A stretch of DNA of 64,000 nucleotides from Eimeria necatrix (taxonomy: Eukaryota > Apicomplexa > Conoidasida > Eucoccidiorida > Eimeriidae). The DNA is taken from contig NW_013651687.1 in the NCBI RefSeq assembly GCF_000499385.1, positions 78,885 through 142,884 of the forward strand, given 5' to 3'. Below the pieces are notes generated by a model. It had not been told where the DNA came from, did no database searches, and saw only the letters and a list, made by a program, of their open reading frames with translations. Shown here piece by piece: positions 11,201-24,900 of the stretch (positions within the stretch are counted from its first letter, which is position 1; the number at the start of each line of letters is the position of its first letter). The translations under genes were made by a program, and so were the position numbers.

Positions 11201-14200
11201 TTAAGCTGAAAGAGACAGCTCTAGCGACAAGCCCTCCGTCGCAAGCAGGTCAAGCGCAAAAGGGAGACGCTGCTACCAAAGAACAGCAACAGCAGCAGCC
11301 GCCTGACATTTTTGACATCCTTGCAGACGGATGGACACCTGCTGAAGGGGCTGGCTTGGGTTGGGGTGCGTTTGCTTCACCTTACGGTGGTGCTTTGGGT
11401 TTCAAGTCACAAGAATGTGCAACGGCATACCGCAGTGTGCCCAAACTGCGAACAGCCCCAGCCGCTGATAGCTGCAGCAACAATGGTTGCGCCCGCAGCA
11501 ACGCAGGCGCGGAAATCCTTGCCGAGGAAGGGCTCGAAGCTGAGATGTTTCAGTGCATGTGGAACAGCGGGTGCTTTTCTGTTCTGAGAGGGGCTTTCGA
11601 ATCCTCACTTGACTTGCGGCAGCTTGAGGAGATCTTGTGCGGCTTCGTTTCATTGGCACGTGCTGCTACAGCCCTTGGTCAAGTTGTTGCTTTGAACGTG
11701 ATTGTGGCTGAGTTATGCAGCTACTTCGTGTATACGGTGCCCGCGCACTCCCAGTTAATCCTGGCCCCTGTTATGTACCTTATTCGATGCTCTGGAGCCT
11801 CTCTTAGAGAGGAAGGCTGGGGGGCAATTTTAGAGCTTCTGCTCCGGTTGCATGCCCTTGATTTGTTACCTCCAGCCCTTATGAACTTAGATGACTTTGA
11901 GGGATCTGGCGGTGCAGCTCTTCCATCGCTCTGTACTTTGCTCCCGCCACAGTTTACGCCTCCAGTTTCCAGGAGAGATCGAGGAGCTGGGAGGAAGGGC
12001 GGAGGCTGGCTAGGGGATCTAACTTCCATATTATTTGCCTTGGGCGATTCTGACGACGAAAGTGACGGAGATGACAACAGCGGAGCCCACGGCCAAATGG
12101 TCGCCTTGTCAGAGGTACGATAAACACTACAGTGCAAGCGCGTCTGTTGGATGAGCAGTCTTTGCTGCCGCTGCAGACTTGTCTACTAAAATTCCTTGCG
12201 GCGCATACTTTATCAGACTCATCTAAGACGCATCTAAGCGTATTGTCCCCTTTATTCGTCTCTTCGTGAATGTTTCAGTAGCGTGTTCGCACCTCCTCTC
12301 CAGCGCCGCAGATGCAGTTGCGCATAGATGTGTGTGTGGACAGACATGATCTCCAGTGTGTGCTTGTTATGTGTAGACAGACACACTGTGATAGATGTTC
12401 ACGGATAGGTGTGTGGACAGACACACCATGATCCCAAGTGCTTGTTCACTATTCGCAAACACACTGTGATTTCAACGGCTTGCCCACTAGTACAGACGCC
12501 GTTGCCATAGCATTTTACAATACTGTCGAGATCATGAGCTCGCTTGTGACAACTTTCAGGAGCTAAACTTCGCATGTGACGGTCTGTATGTTTTAAGAGC
12601 TTCGACGGACTTCGCGCTGCTTCCTTCCACCCTTGCAGTGCCAGTGGCATCCTGTCCAGAGACGGAGGCAGAAAGGGGCGTTTCAGAGCTGCGTCAGATG
12701 CCGCGTCCTCCTCGTTACCAGGGCGACGCTCGGGCTGGCAGCCACACCTCAGGAGCAGAGCAGCAGCTGCAAAGAGGGCATGCGGAGCTACTTCAGCATG
12801 AGCAACAGATTCAGCAGCAGGAAAATGCGGCAGCGCGTTCTCCGAGCTCTGCACCAGCAGAGGACGAGGAATTCGCCTCCGCAAAAGTTCCCTACCTGCG
12901 TCTGAAGACAGTATTGTCACAGGGCATCCACGTAGATGCGGCAGTTGCTGAGTAAGGTTGCCTAGGTATTTTTTGAGCCCGACATCATCCCGAAAGTGCT
13001 TCCTGGTTTGTATCACTTTTTAATACTCTTAATTCGAATGTGTGTTTCGTTTGCAGAGTTCTTCGTCAGATCGAGCCTATATCATCTTTGTCAGCTGCTG
13101 TTGTCCTCCTTTTGCACATCGTATCGGGTTTCCCCCCCATCCGACAAAATCCAGGCGTTCCACCGGATTGCCCATCCCAGTCTCAGCTGCTGCAGCAGCA
13201 ACTGCATCCTGCATCGGCCGTTGCAGCGTCGCAGAATCGCAGCTCTGGTGAAGCGCCTTCGCGGGTAGCTGGTCCCAGTAGTGGTACCCTGACTACTGTT
13301 ACATCGTCAGCTTCTTCTGGAACTCCAAACCATAGTCCCTCTCCCTTACAAGCCCCTGAAGACCTCGGCTTGCCGTGTTCCCCAGGAGTTGAACAGTCTA
13401 TGCTGTCCACTTATCTACTTGACACACAGAGGCGTGGTGTGGACGTTGACACCTCAAGACCAAACAGCGGTAGCATCAGCTCAGCTAGCTGTGCTTCGGT
13501 GGGATCGACTGCAACATCGACCCAGGGCAGTGGAACGCTCCCATACTCTTTGCCCCCTCCTGTCTGGTCTCCTTTGCGGGGGTGCGTCACTCCGCAACTG
13601 CTTACGTACAGAGCCTACACAGACCGACTCTTTTGCCTGGAACTGCTGGGAGCGCTTATGCTAAGTGAGCTGACTCCTGGTAGCCTGTCTCTTCACCGGT
13701 CAAAGCCGTACGGGAATGCTCTCCTGCAGAGTTCTCCGTGGCTTCTTTGTGCCGTGTATCTCGACACATTCCTGAGGCGCTACTCTATAGGCACTGCTGC
13801 AAGTGGCGTTCCTACCCCCCTCGAAGTGGTAGGCCTGGCAGATTCTACGGAACAGCGACAGCAACAACAGCAGCAGCCGCTCTCAGGAGCGGCCGGAATG
13901 CATGCCGACAGACCCCTGTGGGCTCGGGCCGTGCTAGATGCATGCAGCAAAGATCCTCTCGCGCAGGCCACCATGAGGAGCGTTTGCAACGTGTTCCAGG
14001 CAATTGGGTCCCGCCGGCTGGTGGACACACCAACAAGTGCGACAGTACTTGCCTACCTGCTGATTATTTCGGTTTAGTAAGTGGCGCTTTGAGGCTTCAA
14101 AGTGGTATTTTCCGCGTTTGTACTCTAAGGCTGCTGCGTGCAGGTCTTCCGCACTGGGAGTTGCTCTTCATAGAGCGGCTAGTTGTAACCGTTCTCCGGA

Positions 14201-17056
14201 TATGCCTGCGACTTTTGTCTGACGAAGATTCTTTGCTGCTCCCAGTGTACACAAAGACAAGAACAACCCAGCCAGCGGACACAGATTTAGCTGGCTGCAC
14301 TGCGGCTAGCCAAGTGGCAATACATCATCTGCAACTTCTCACCCTCCTCCACCCTAACGTTTTCTGCATGCACGTACAGCGCATCTGCCAGTCAGCCATT
14401 GTAGGCTTCTCTGAAGATTCCAGATCTAAAAGAACCACGCACAATATGTTCACTGAGGGCCTTTTTGCTACTCAATCAGCCTTCCGCCCTAGTTGTGCGT
14501 GGAAATTAACTATTTTTTCATGGCTGTTTGAGTTTATTGTTTTGCAATTTTTGCTTTTCATGTGCTGCCGCGCGTTTTGCTTCCTGTTCAGATCCTTGTC
14601 TCTAGGCTTAACCTCAGGGCGTGCAGCAGCCCTCTTCTTATCCAGGTCCTCCTGGCTCTATATCAAAGGCTGGTCCCTTTGCCTGCTTTTCAGCCAACTG
14701 CTCCGCTACCGCAGCAGCTGACACAGCCGCAGCCGCAGCAGCTAGCGCGGAAGATCATTGCGTCTCTGTCTGACTGGGTGAAGGACTCCGAAGCACTTGC
14801 ATTACTCATACTGCAGCACCGCAACCACTACCAGATGCTGCTGCAAACCCTGATGGCCCTCTGTATTTACGTTCCGCCGTTTCCACCCGCACAGGCGGCG
14901 GCCTCTTCCCCCAGTGAAGCAAGGATAGAGGGAGACGCGCATGACAAGCAACAGCCTCAGCAGAGCATGAGCAGTGCCTCATCCTATGAAGCTAACTGCA
15001 GCTCCCTGACCTTGCTGGCATCGTTAATACCTTCAGTTGGAGAGGCCTTAAGATCCAAGGGAGGGGCCGTGTCGGCGTGTCTTGCAGCTGCAGCGAACGC
15101 TGCTTTTGCTGAAAGCACTGGAGGCTGCGCCACTTGGAAGGCTCGCCTGGACTGCCAGGCCATGTGGCTTCAGTCCATGCAGGTCTTGGCTATTGTTTGC
15201 AGCTTTTCGGCACGACCCGTGAAGGTCAAAGCTCTAGCTGTAGGCTCAACACGTCGTATGCTTGTTACGCACGGATCAATGCACACGATACACGCATATT
15301 TCCTCCGCGGTACACACGCAGGAAGGGTATGGTTAGTTAAACGTACATGCCTCTGTGTGATTCAGTTGCTCCTTGCTGTCGCTTTTTTTTCCAGATTTTG
15401 CAGCAAGTGCTCATCCGTTGCAGCCGAAACCAGCCGGGCCAGGCAGAGAGTACCGCTGTTACTGTCCAAGAAACGCCGGGCCACTCCAGGGGACGCAATG
15501 AAGCATCGCAGAGCATGGTGACACCCGCTACAGGAGATGCGGTGTCTGTTGCAGCAGCTGCAGTAGATTACTGGACGCGGGCGGCAGAAGACCCGTATAC
15601 CTGGAGGCTTTGCTTGCAGCTTGTCGTCTTCCCTCTCTTGAGCCTTCGCTTTGACTACCCGTACACTCCACCGCCTCCAGGAGACGCACCCCCACCTCCA
15701 CCGCAACTTCAGCATCACCATAACGGCGTTAACACTGGAGACTCCATGTTCACCCTCCCGGCAGAGCATGATCCGCTTCAACATCAGCGCGACTTGCAAG
15801 CAGGGATGCCATGGATGGCTCTTCCGACAAGGCGGCGACTAACACCAGAAGCAGCCATAGCCACTCTCGGCCTAGACGAAGTAGGATGCCGCATCTGTGC
15901 CTGCTTGCTTGTAGCTATAGTAGTATGACTCCAAGCAAGAGTTACACCTGGTTTTTTGGAGTTTATACTATTGGCTGCTGTTGGCTAAATGACAGTACTG
16001 GAAGCGCAAGTTTGCCCATTGTCTGGCTGTGGTCAATGTTCTTTGCTCTGCCAGGTATACCAGAGAAAAGCTGCCGCAGCGAGTTTGGCTTGCCGCCTCT
16101 TCCTCACGAAGATGGAGCTGCTGCTCCAGCCTTTTAAGGTCAAAGGATTTTATGTGGACTTCGTTGCCGGCCAGTTGCCGTCTGCAGAGGTGTCGAGATT
16201 CCAGGGACCATCGGGAGACCATCCCGGAGGAATTGAAGGTCTCCTGCCCCCGCTTACCCAGCTCGTGCAGCTCCTTGTAACTGAAGCAAAGGTGCGATGC
16301 ATGTCCTAGCTGGGGACTACAGCGAGTGCGCTTTGGTCAGTGTGGCGCAGCATTTGCTGTCGTTTTGAGTAACTACATGTAAGCAGGGTATTGCCTAAGC
16401 CGTTATTGTTTGTCTGTACTTGCGGGTCCCTTCAGCAAGCTCCCGTAGTCTACCGCGACGCCTTTCTTGAAAGTATGAAGAATACTTTGTTGGTTGTCCT
16501 GACCTGCCCGTTTGTGGCGGCAAGTCCCATACCTTCTGATCTCAAGACACCTATATCTCCGGCCTCGGTCCTTCCAGTGATATTCGTGCCAAAACAACAG
16601 CAACAGCAGCAACTGCAGCGGCAACCGGATATGTCAGGTACAGAAACACAGGAAGCTCAAGCTTCAGATGAGGCTGCACAGGGTCCGTCAACGGAGGAGG
16701 CTTTATTGAGGATGTTGTCATTTTTAACAGATAGCCAGAGGCTGGTGGTATCAGCTGTATCTCCTTTCGTCGTCTCAACATTCCCGAAAGTGGTACAAGA
16801 GCTGCTCTTGATACTGCCGACCCCGCAGCCCTCTTCAACCCATCCGGTGCTAGCGCATCAAGAGGCGTCGGATGAGCACAGAGGAAACAGTGGTACAACG
16901 GGGGCGCCGGATAACGTAGGAGACAGTAGCCCTGGAAGCTTCATCGACAGCGGCAACGAGAAGTGTACCACCACAGAGGAACACGTTGTTGACGTTGGCA
17001 ACCGCAGTGCAACAAGCGTAGCAACCGCAGACGGAAGTGCTGGTGCATCATTGTAG
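5225..17056 (+). CDS. GBF1: Sec7-domain ARF guanine-nucleotide exchange factor, GBF1 type, multi-exon
   Basis: A large ARF exchange factor that loads GTP on ARF at the Golgi/ER-Golgi interface. It has an ATG at 5225 and is read through about 17 exons; well-supported ones end or begin at 6449, 7347, 7511, 7893, 8091-8191, 8411-8494, 9094-10071, 10219-10662, 10940-12114, 12640-12952, 13056, 14593, 15395, 16056-16290 and 16435-17056. A HUS-box-like motif (MLNYDGDIRRSNMF) lies near 9214. The Sec7 domain starts near 9904 and contains FRLPGE, whose Glu is the catalytic finger, SYSIIMLNTDQHN, and NNRGINNG. NTDQHN is characteristic of the GBF rather than the BIG branch. The C-terminal exons match HDS-type helical regions (WRLCLQLVVFPLLS; ESMKNTLLVV). 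Gln- and Ser-rich linkers are scattered between conserved blocks. The exact junctions near 6.9, 8.6-9.0 and 14.08 kb remain unresolved. Confidence 0.88.
9904..11220 (+). other. Sec7 catalytic domain (three exons) with large internal insertion
   Basis: The domain runs from FNSNTKEAIPQL through LREFVALFTF and FRLPGESQQIERVMEAFADEF, and resumes with DTVFVLSYSIIMLNTDQHNNQV and KMKVEDFVKNNRGINNGSDL. Two introns (10072 to about 10218, and about 10663-10939) interrupt it. Between the FADEF helix and DTVF, where most Sec7 domains have roughly ten residues, about 115 low-complexity residues are inserted. Confidence 0.88.
12326..12475 (+). repeat. Imperfect tandem duplication in an ARF-GEF intron
   Basis: Two diverged units of about 70-80 bp share the words GTGTGTGGACAGACA, CATGATC, GTGCTTGTT and ACACACTGTGAT in the same order. 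They lie wholly in the intron between exons ending at 12114 and starting near 12640. Confidence 0.6.
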
Positions 17057-18998
17057 AACTGTGGTTAGAACTGTCTTTGTGAGCATGAGAAAGAACACTG
17101 GGGTCCCTGCCTTCATGGATCCGTGGCATACCAGTTTTCGTTTCTCGCTCTTCCTGGTGGAATTACAGACTTTTAGTCTTTTATGAGATGCTACTGTGGT
17201 AGGCATTTAACCGAATAAGTGGAGTCGCATTCACTCGTGCAGTTCTCCTGAGTACGAAGAGCGCAGCTAGTAGCTTGCACGCTTATTCTTCACGCTCTCC
17301 TAATCCTTCAGAGGAGCGACGGGTCTCAGCGATGCCAGTATCAGGAGGGTATTGCTGCTCGTACGCAAGTTGCGGCTGCATGCAGTGAAGGCGTGCTTTC
17401 CAGCATGGAACTCCCGGATTTCTTAGAAGTGCGGGGGCGTGGGATATTTAGCCATTCCTGTAACTCTGAGGCATCAGTCACGTAGTTAACATGCACCATA
17501 TATTTGACGATATAACCCCTGTATGGAGAACATGCGTGATGGAGGACAGCTTGGTAAACTTCTGAAGCTTTGCCCCGGAGCATGATACGAGCAGCGGACA
17601 GACGTGCATGGCGAACCGCCATGGCAGCATGTTGGCCGAAGATCGATGGCCAGCAATGTAGGAAGTGGATACTAGGAGCCATATTTTCCTGTCTGAAAAC
17701 ATAATCAAGTTCTAAGAAATCTGAGTATTTTACGTGTGACATTTTACCTATAATTGCATTATAGGTACATGCCAGACGTGGCGGTGAATGATGGCGCTTT
17801 GGTGATGCATTTCCGTCTGTCGAAGTTAGGCAGCTTCCCCTCAAACATGAGATTTAAGCATGTTCCAATGCTTGATTTCTTCTATTGTGTGCCTTTCCGT
17901 GGAGAAAACCCAGGGTTAAAGACGCAAACCTTTGCGCTGGGGCTTCAAGCCCCAAGGCTGTAGTCAGCTGAATACAGGCTTATCTGTATGGGCCTCACAC
18001 ACTCATAAATACTGAAGGTAGCCTTGCAAAACAATTCGATACGCGCATTTATCTGTGCCATGCTACATGCGGAACGCTGCAACGCTAAAACGCGAGAAAG
18101 GAGGGGCACCTTAGTGCCGGCGCGGGCAACTTAAACCCTCATCGTCCCGCGCTAGGTACATACAGAGGCAACTCGCGGGAACTTGACATAGACGTCAATA
18201 AACCGGAATTATATTCTTTTGTGTAGGCTTACGCCTAAGGATAGCTCATCAGGTAGTTGGGCGTTTCGTGGAGCTCCATGCCTGCAGAGTTCACCTTGTT
18301 CATTCTCCCCTGCACAAACTAAAGCTCTCCACAAGAACCATTAGGGCAGTGAATACAAGCGCTTGGTGCAGCTATTTATATAAGATACATGAGTCCGTCC
18401 AGTTAGCTGCAAATTGATCCAGAGGCAACTTCATTTTCCTCGAAGCAACCTTGGCACGTTCCTTTAGCAAGTATCTGATTCAGAAGTTGCCTATGCAGTC
18501 CCATGGCTAGGTAATGCGACAGTGATACTGAGCGAGCTTTTTTCTAGCTTCCAGTCTGACGTCGCGGGCTCCAGCTTGCGTCAATTTTCCAAGACGCAGC
18601 CCATTGGGGTGGACAGAGACGCGGTGCGCGTTTTCAGCATCAGACTTGAGAGGCCCGCCGGCGTCGACGCGTAAAGTGGAATTCTCGATAGCAGGCTGTT
18701 TCTACAAAGTCCAAACTAGGTTCTGGAGCAAAAACAATGCCTTCGAGTATGCATAAACATAGCTCAGTTGGTCACGCAGTCTCCTGCGTAGTCCATAGCG
18801 CATACGTTGCCTTTGTTGCTCCTGGTAGTGCTTGAACTGGACTTTGGAACTTATAAACCAGTTCCACATGTAGCAGAATGCATGCATGTGGCTCTGCCTC
18901 CTAGTGAAAGCAAAGGTGACTGGGTTTGAGTTTAAGGACGCACAGGAGCTATCAAGAGTTCCCATTCAGTTAAGCAGCTGTAAGTGCAAGTCTTTTTG
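17057..18998. other. Intergenic region, possibly with unplaced 5' exons of the next gene
   Basis: It follows the stop of the ARF-GEF. No convincing ORF is seen. A segment at about 18556-18625, preceded by TTTTTTCTAGCTTCCAG and followed by GCG|GTGCGC, could be a short upstream exon of the CFAP74-like gene, but its reading frame cannot be anchored. The rest looks non-coding. Confidence 0.45.
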
Positions 18999-21900
18999 CT
19001 TATGCCCTTCCAGATAGCGCATTTGACGAAGCTGGCCCCGCCTCCAACAAGATAAAGAAACTAAGAAAGCAAATAGCTGAGCAAAATCGAGAACTGCAAC
19101 GACAACAACGTGAGCGCTCATGCAGCATCGTCCAGAAAATCGTGCAGGAAGAATGGGCTACTGCTCAGAAGGCGCTAGCAAAGACTTCTGTGGCAAGTAC
19201 GCGGAAAAATAACGAAATCCAGTAAACCCTAAGCGTGACTTTTACGAGCAATCTGATGGGTTGGCAGATGCAGTCGTGCTGATGCCTGCATTTTGCATCA
19301 ATGGCTGCAAAAAGAAGAAACAGCAATCGATGTGTGGCCGTATTAAAGGACAGCTGTAAGGATATGACTAAAAGATAAGTCGTTGGTATGTCCACAGAGA
19401 GCATTGTTCTTATCCAGTAGGGCCCGCCAGCAGAAACTCCTACGTTGTAACGGCATTTTTCTTCTTTGTGCTGTAGCTAGCAAATATAATGGGCAGGGGT
19501 CTGTTGAGCGCTTGTGCGGGGAAGCGGAACCGGAAAACAAGGGTTACCTCGAGGGCCCCTTTGCCTCCACAAGCCGAAAACAAAGCGCATATGCAGGGCG
19601 TCTAAGAGACCTTTCAGCAGCCGATAAGTAAGTCATCTCGCAAGCGCTTGGCAAGCACTTGTAGCCTTGCAAAGGATACAGTTTAAGCAAAAGTTCGGGA
19701 CGCAGTGCTTGTTGAATTGCAGGCCCGTGGATGCCACTGTCCCAGAAAAGCAATCTCGGCTACTAAGTCGCAGTCTTAGCGTGTTCGAGCAGAAGAAAAT
19801 TGAAAAAGCCCTTCAGGCGCAACAGAGGTCCATTCTAGAGGGAACGCCTCAGCGCATAGCGGGGAGAGTGCACTCGGGTCCATCATTCAGGTGCTGCCCT
19901 GCGGAGGTGGCATTTAACGGGTTCGAAGCAGGAGCTGTGTACACACAAAATGTCGAAGTAACCAACGTAAGCTTGGGCTTTAGCACGTTCCGAGTACTGC
20001 CCCTGGCTGACGATGTCGAAGGCATCATCTCCGTAATATTCGAGGCTCCGGGGAGGATTTCCGCCGGACGAAGTGCGCGACTGACGGTAGTATTCGCTCC
20101 GCAGAAGGAGGAAGATCTTAGTACTGAAGTCATTTTACTTTCCCCCACGGGGCCACAATCGCTGCCAGTAATATGTTCTCGAAAAAGATCAGCTTTGTCT
20201 TTCCGGCCGCACAGGCAATCCCCTGAGGAGCTTTTGAAGCTCCTGCACAAATCGCCGACGTCAGCAAAGGGGGTTCGTGTTGCAGCTTCCGAGATTTTGA
20301 CTAGAGAAAAATCGAAAATTATGAAGAATGCACTAAGTCGGAGTGACAAATATCGAGAAACCGGAGGAGAGCGAGGTCCAGAAGAAGAGGCGCCTACAGA
20401 TGGAGTTGTTTATCTTCCTGCTGGACACATTCAACTGGGTGAAGTGGCAGCGGTTCGCTTTAGACTTTCTAACACAGGAAGCCTTGGCACTGCCTATCGC
20501 CTCTTCCCGGTCACTCCAGAGGAGCTCCAAGAACATCTTGAGCCTGAATCCCCATCTTCACAACAAAGTGAACAGCCGAATGAGACGACCAACAGTGTAC
20601 AAGATTTAGCTGAGTTACCTGCAAGAAATCAAAACACGGAGGAAACTGCCACATTGAACTCTGTAGATGCACAGCCAACAGAAATTCAAGAAAAAGATAG
20701 CATATTTGGGCAGGCGGAAGAGGACACGAGAAGCTTCAACGCTTCTGGATGGCTGGAGGCTCTACAAGGTGAAGCAGTAGTTTTAGCACAACGACTTAGG
20801 ATCTCCGACAAGCACAACACGTTTGCCTGGGCAAAAATAGTGTCTAGCGGTCTATCTAAGTTGTTGGGAAAGAAAAAGGAGCAGGCTAGTCGAGAGGCAT
20901 CTTGTCCAGAAACAACCTTCCAGCTCTCTCTTCGAAGCACGCTTGTGAAGAACGCTGCGGGGGAGTTAGATGCCCTTCAGACTCAGGAGATCACGATTGT
21001 TCATGCTCCAACCCGAACAGGACGGTTTGTTGGATTCTTTGCCTTGCAGTTTTCCAACAAAGAGGTATTGTTCCATCTTCGCATCGCGTGATAATTCGTA
21101 CTTTTCAAGGCTTCCAAATACAAAGCAGTGCAGCTCTGGAAAAGCCTAATCCGCGTCTTTTCAACTCGTCTGGACATCAGATTAGGCACTAGGCTAGCAC
21201 CAGAATTTAGCGTAGGCCACTTGCATTTTCGTTCGTTTTGTGAGCAGCACGACGATGTGATAGTAGTTGTGGACGGGCAATGCATCTTGCCACCTGTCTG
21301 CATGGACGCCCCGTTGCATGATTTGGGAATTTGTGTACCGAATCGCGTGTACCGGCAGCATTTCCAAGTCACAAGCAACAGTTCCTTGACTCGCACGCTG
21401 CAGGTGGTTTCACCCGAGGCAGAAGAGGGGGTCCTATGGGTAGAGCCACGTTGTTCTTTTGTACAACCACGGGGAGTGGCCTCTCTAACTGCACACGTGT
21501 GTCTCTCGTTCCCCTTCTTCGACCGGCATCCCGAATACGTACAACCTCTTTCTCCTGTCATTGCCAAGACCAACCTGAAGGCAATAGCCTTCAAAATACC
21601 CATTCAGATCAAAGCGAGTGATCAAATACTTTGTGCGGAGACTGCCATCACAGGTGTGCAACCAAAAGGCACGTTTACCAATCACGTAAGCCTCCTCTTT
21701 GCATGTGTACAGCTGTTGGCTGAGTGAAAGGGCCACGTTTGGACAAGCCACAGCGACACAAATGAGGTGGAAACTTTTTTTTGTGCCACAGAAATAGCAC
21801 AGGTGTGCGATTCTTCGCTTCTTACGCGGTGGACCACATTTATTTTTCTTTTGTAAACAATGCCTCATTCAATGTGCAGGCACCCTTACTGAGCTTCATC

Positions 21901-24900
21901 TGCGCCTCTCTCGTACAACCCTCAATTTTGGAACTTCGGACAACACGACTCGTCGTATGCAGCTAATGAGAGTGCATAATCCATCTCTTTTGATTGCATC
22001 GTACGGCTTCCGCTCCTCTGATCGCGCTTTAAGAGTCTTGGAGCCGCCTCAATTTTCAGATATTTGTGGAGGAACTGAGAAACAATTATCCACTAAAACA
22101 CATCAAGATAGTTTTTCAGCAGCAGGCGCGGTAAGTACTTTCCTTTCACAAGACCTGAGCAACGGCGCTGCTGCATCAAGAGAGCCTTCTGCCAAAGAAG
22201 AGGACCCCACTTCGAAGAGGATATGCGGATCTGTGATTGTACCTGCGGAAGGAGGTCGTGAGATGCCGCTCTCTTTTCTGGCGCCTGAGGAGTGGAAGGG
22301 AGAAAACAATAGAACATGGGACGATCTGCACCAGTACTTACCCCACATTGATTACGGCGGGACAGGTGTGTTGCTACCTGGAGAAACACGGACGTTCGCT
22401 GTTGTTCTAGATCCTGCCAAGCTGCGATGTGATGCGCATGCCTTACAATTAGCCACTGGCAAAGCTGTAGAACGTGAAGGAGTTCTGCGATTGCGGGTCC
22501 TTTTGGCAAGCCAAGCTGCGTACGAAGTGAAAATTCCCTGGGCGATCACTTTTGTGGAATGTCCGATTTCAATTCTGCCCTCTCCCACTTTAAAGTTTCC
22601 TGCCATACCACTTGGCCAGAGGTCAACGGCAACCCTAGAGCTAAAGCTTTCAGTCAGTTCACTTGCACCGGGGAGAGGAGAGATTGAGGGGGGTCAGAAC
22701 CATGCAAGATTCCCTGAAACAACAAAGCAAGCCGCACAGTCAATGGCTATTTTGGTAGATGTCCAACAGCCACCGTCTAGACTAAGTTGCCTCAGCATCA
22801 CGCCAACTCGAATCCTGATGGATTTTAAGAAACGTTGTGCCTCAATCTTCGTCTGCTTTACCCCCACAAACGAATACATGAAAATGCACCATTTCTGGCC
22901 AATCACTCCAGTTCAAGAAAAGGAAGATGATATTAAGAAATCACTCGTCACTTCAATTGTCATTGAAAGTACGAAACTTGCATCTGCAAAAAAAGTACAG
23001 TCCAATAAGGGGGGAGTGCGTGAAGAAAAGGCTCAAGTAGCATCGACTGCAGGGGCTGCTAAAGGCCGGGAAGGTGTAAAGAAGACAAGCAAGACCGAGG
23101 TTAACACACCTCCAGACACAAAGAACACAATGGAGAAGAGCTTGACACATGGAGAGGCAAAGGCCAAGCAAAGTAGATTGAATTCAAGGCCTGTAATGAA
23201 CAATGGAGACGAAGGCGACTCTTCAACAACACTTGCTGTGGAAGAATCCGCGGAGGGCGCAGGTAACGATGCACGTCCTGCAACTGCTACTTCAAATGCT
23301 GCTAATGCTGCAGAGACGCTTTGCACCTTGGACAGAACATGTGGAAGAAACATAAGTGAGGTTCTGCTCGAGGTGGCCCGGGCTGGAGGCGCTCGGTGGA
23401 CTAGCCTGGAAGAGGATGGGGGTGGCGATCTCTTTGCTTTCGTAAACCCACGGGCATACCATCATGCTCGCTGGCTAATACCGCTTAAAATTTATCGTCT
23501 TACGGCTAAACAGGTCGACGCCTTTCTTTCTGGAGAGGAGCTTGTGTCTTCACAGCTCCCTATTAGCCCAACGGCGGAATCGTTCATTGAGGTGAGGTTC
23601 TCAAATACCGAGTTCGCCACCTTTTGTCACTGACACAGCAACATCCCATACTCCAACCATGCGGCTGGGTTTCCAGTTGTCGCTCCAGAGTTCTTGCTTT
23701 TAACACTGATCTCCGTAGGTTTGCACCTGCGCAACACCTGCACTCGTCGCCGCCTCGCCAGCTCAGGCTAACTTCGGCTCTGTAATGGTGGGACAACAAG
23801 TCTTCCAGCACGTATTTCTCACCTGTGCTCCCTTTGCACCGCCCTGTTACCATTCGTTCCAAGCTCTGCCACTGCCGCTAGGCAGCAGATTCAATCTCGT
23901 CAGCTCCTCCCGAGAGATGGGCCCTGGACGACCGCTGCGCCTCACCATAGCTTTTCAGCCCAATGCCCCTAAGGCAAGTAAAAATTCATCCATTTAGCAA
24001 TGTAATATATACATACAGCGGATACTGGCTCTGCAGAACAAGCGATTCACAGCAGCGGGAGTGTGTGGGATTCTCGCTAAAATGACTTTGCTGCACCGTT
24101 TATACACAGCATTGCTTCTTACTACTTGATGTACTTGAAGTTGTGTTATGATGCCTTTTGTCTCCACAGAACTTCACAGCAGAACTCACGCTACAATCGG
24201 GACGCACCCGGATCAAAATCCCTTTGAGTGGAAAAGGCACCGAGCAAACAGTAGACGTGATTCCCTCCTTGGCAGCCTACGATATGGGTGCTGTGTTTTG
24301 CACTTCCCAAGGCAAGGGTAATCGCCTGCCAGGCAGTGACGCGATAAGCGACAGCGCAACTACCACAATCGCGCAGGACACGTTAATTGTTTCAGTACAC
24401 TGCACAATGCGATTCCGCACTGAGTCCGAGCAACATTTCATTTGTACGACTTATTTCCTCCCCGTTTCATGCATGCATGCTTCGCATTTATGAAAATTGA
24501 GAAAAGCTTTGCAAAACTTTGCAACATGCTTGCAGGAGCTGCCTGTTCTTCATCCACAAGTTACGTCGTGACTCTCAGAAACAAGACATCCACCCCACTC
24601 GCATTTACTATTCGGCCCAAGCAGACTCGGTACCCTCAGCTAGACTGTGGCAAAGCAGGCACAGGGCTGAATTGCTTCTCGTGCGAGCTAGAACATGGTG
24701 TACTCCTTGGGTCGAGCTCAGTGGACGTGGCATTCCATTTTAGGCCGCAGCTCCCAGGTAAAGTTTCCCCTTGTCTGTCGCGCCTAATCTAGCCTCCTTG
24801 AGTCATTATGAAGGCTTGGAACAACATGGCCGTGCATCAGAAGAGAACAGAAGCTAAGTACGTTTTCGTGATTTTCCTCCGTCTGCGCTATAGAGGGCTG

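Noticed and set aside
17341..17844. 167-residue minus-strand ORF downstream of the ARF-GEF
   Set aside because: No recognisable motif, no splice or codon signature. It is likely a chance frame in 3' UTR or intergenic DNA.
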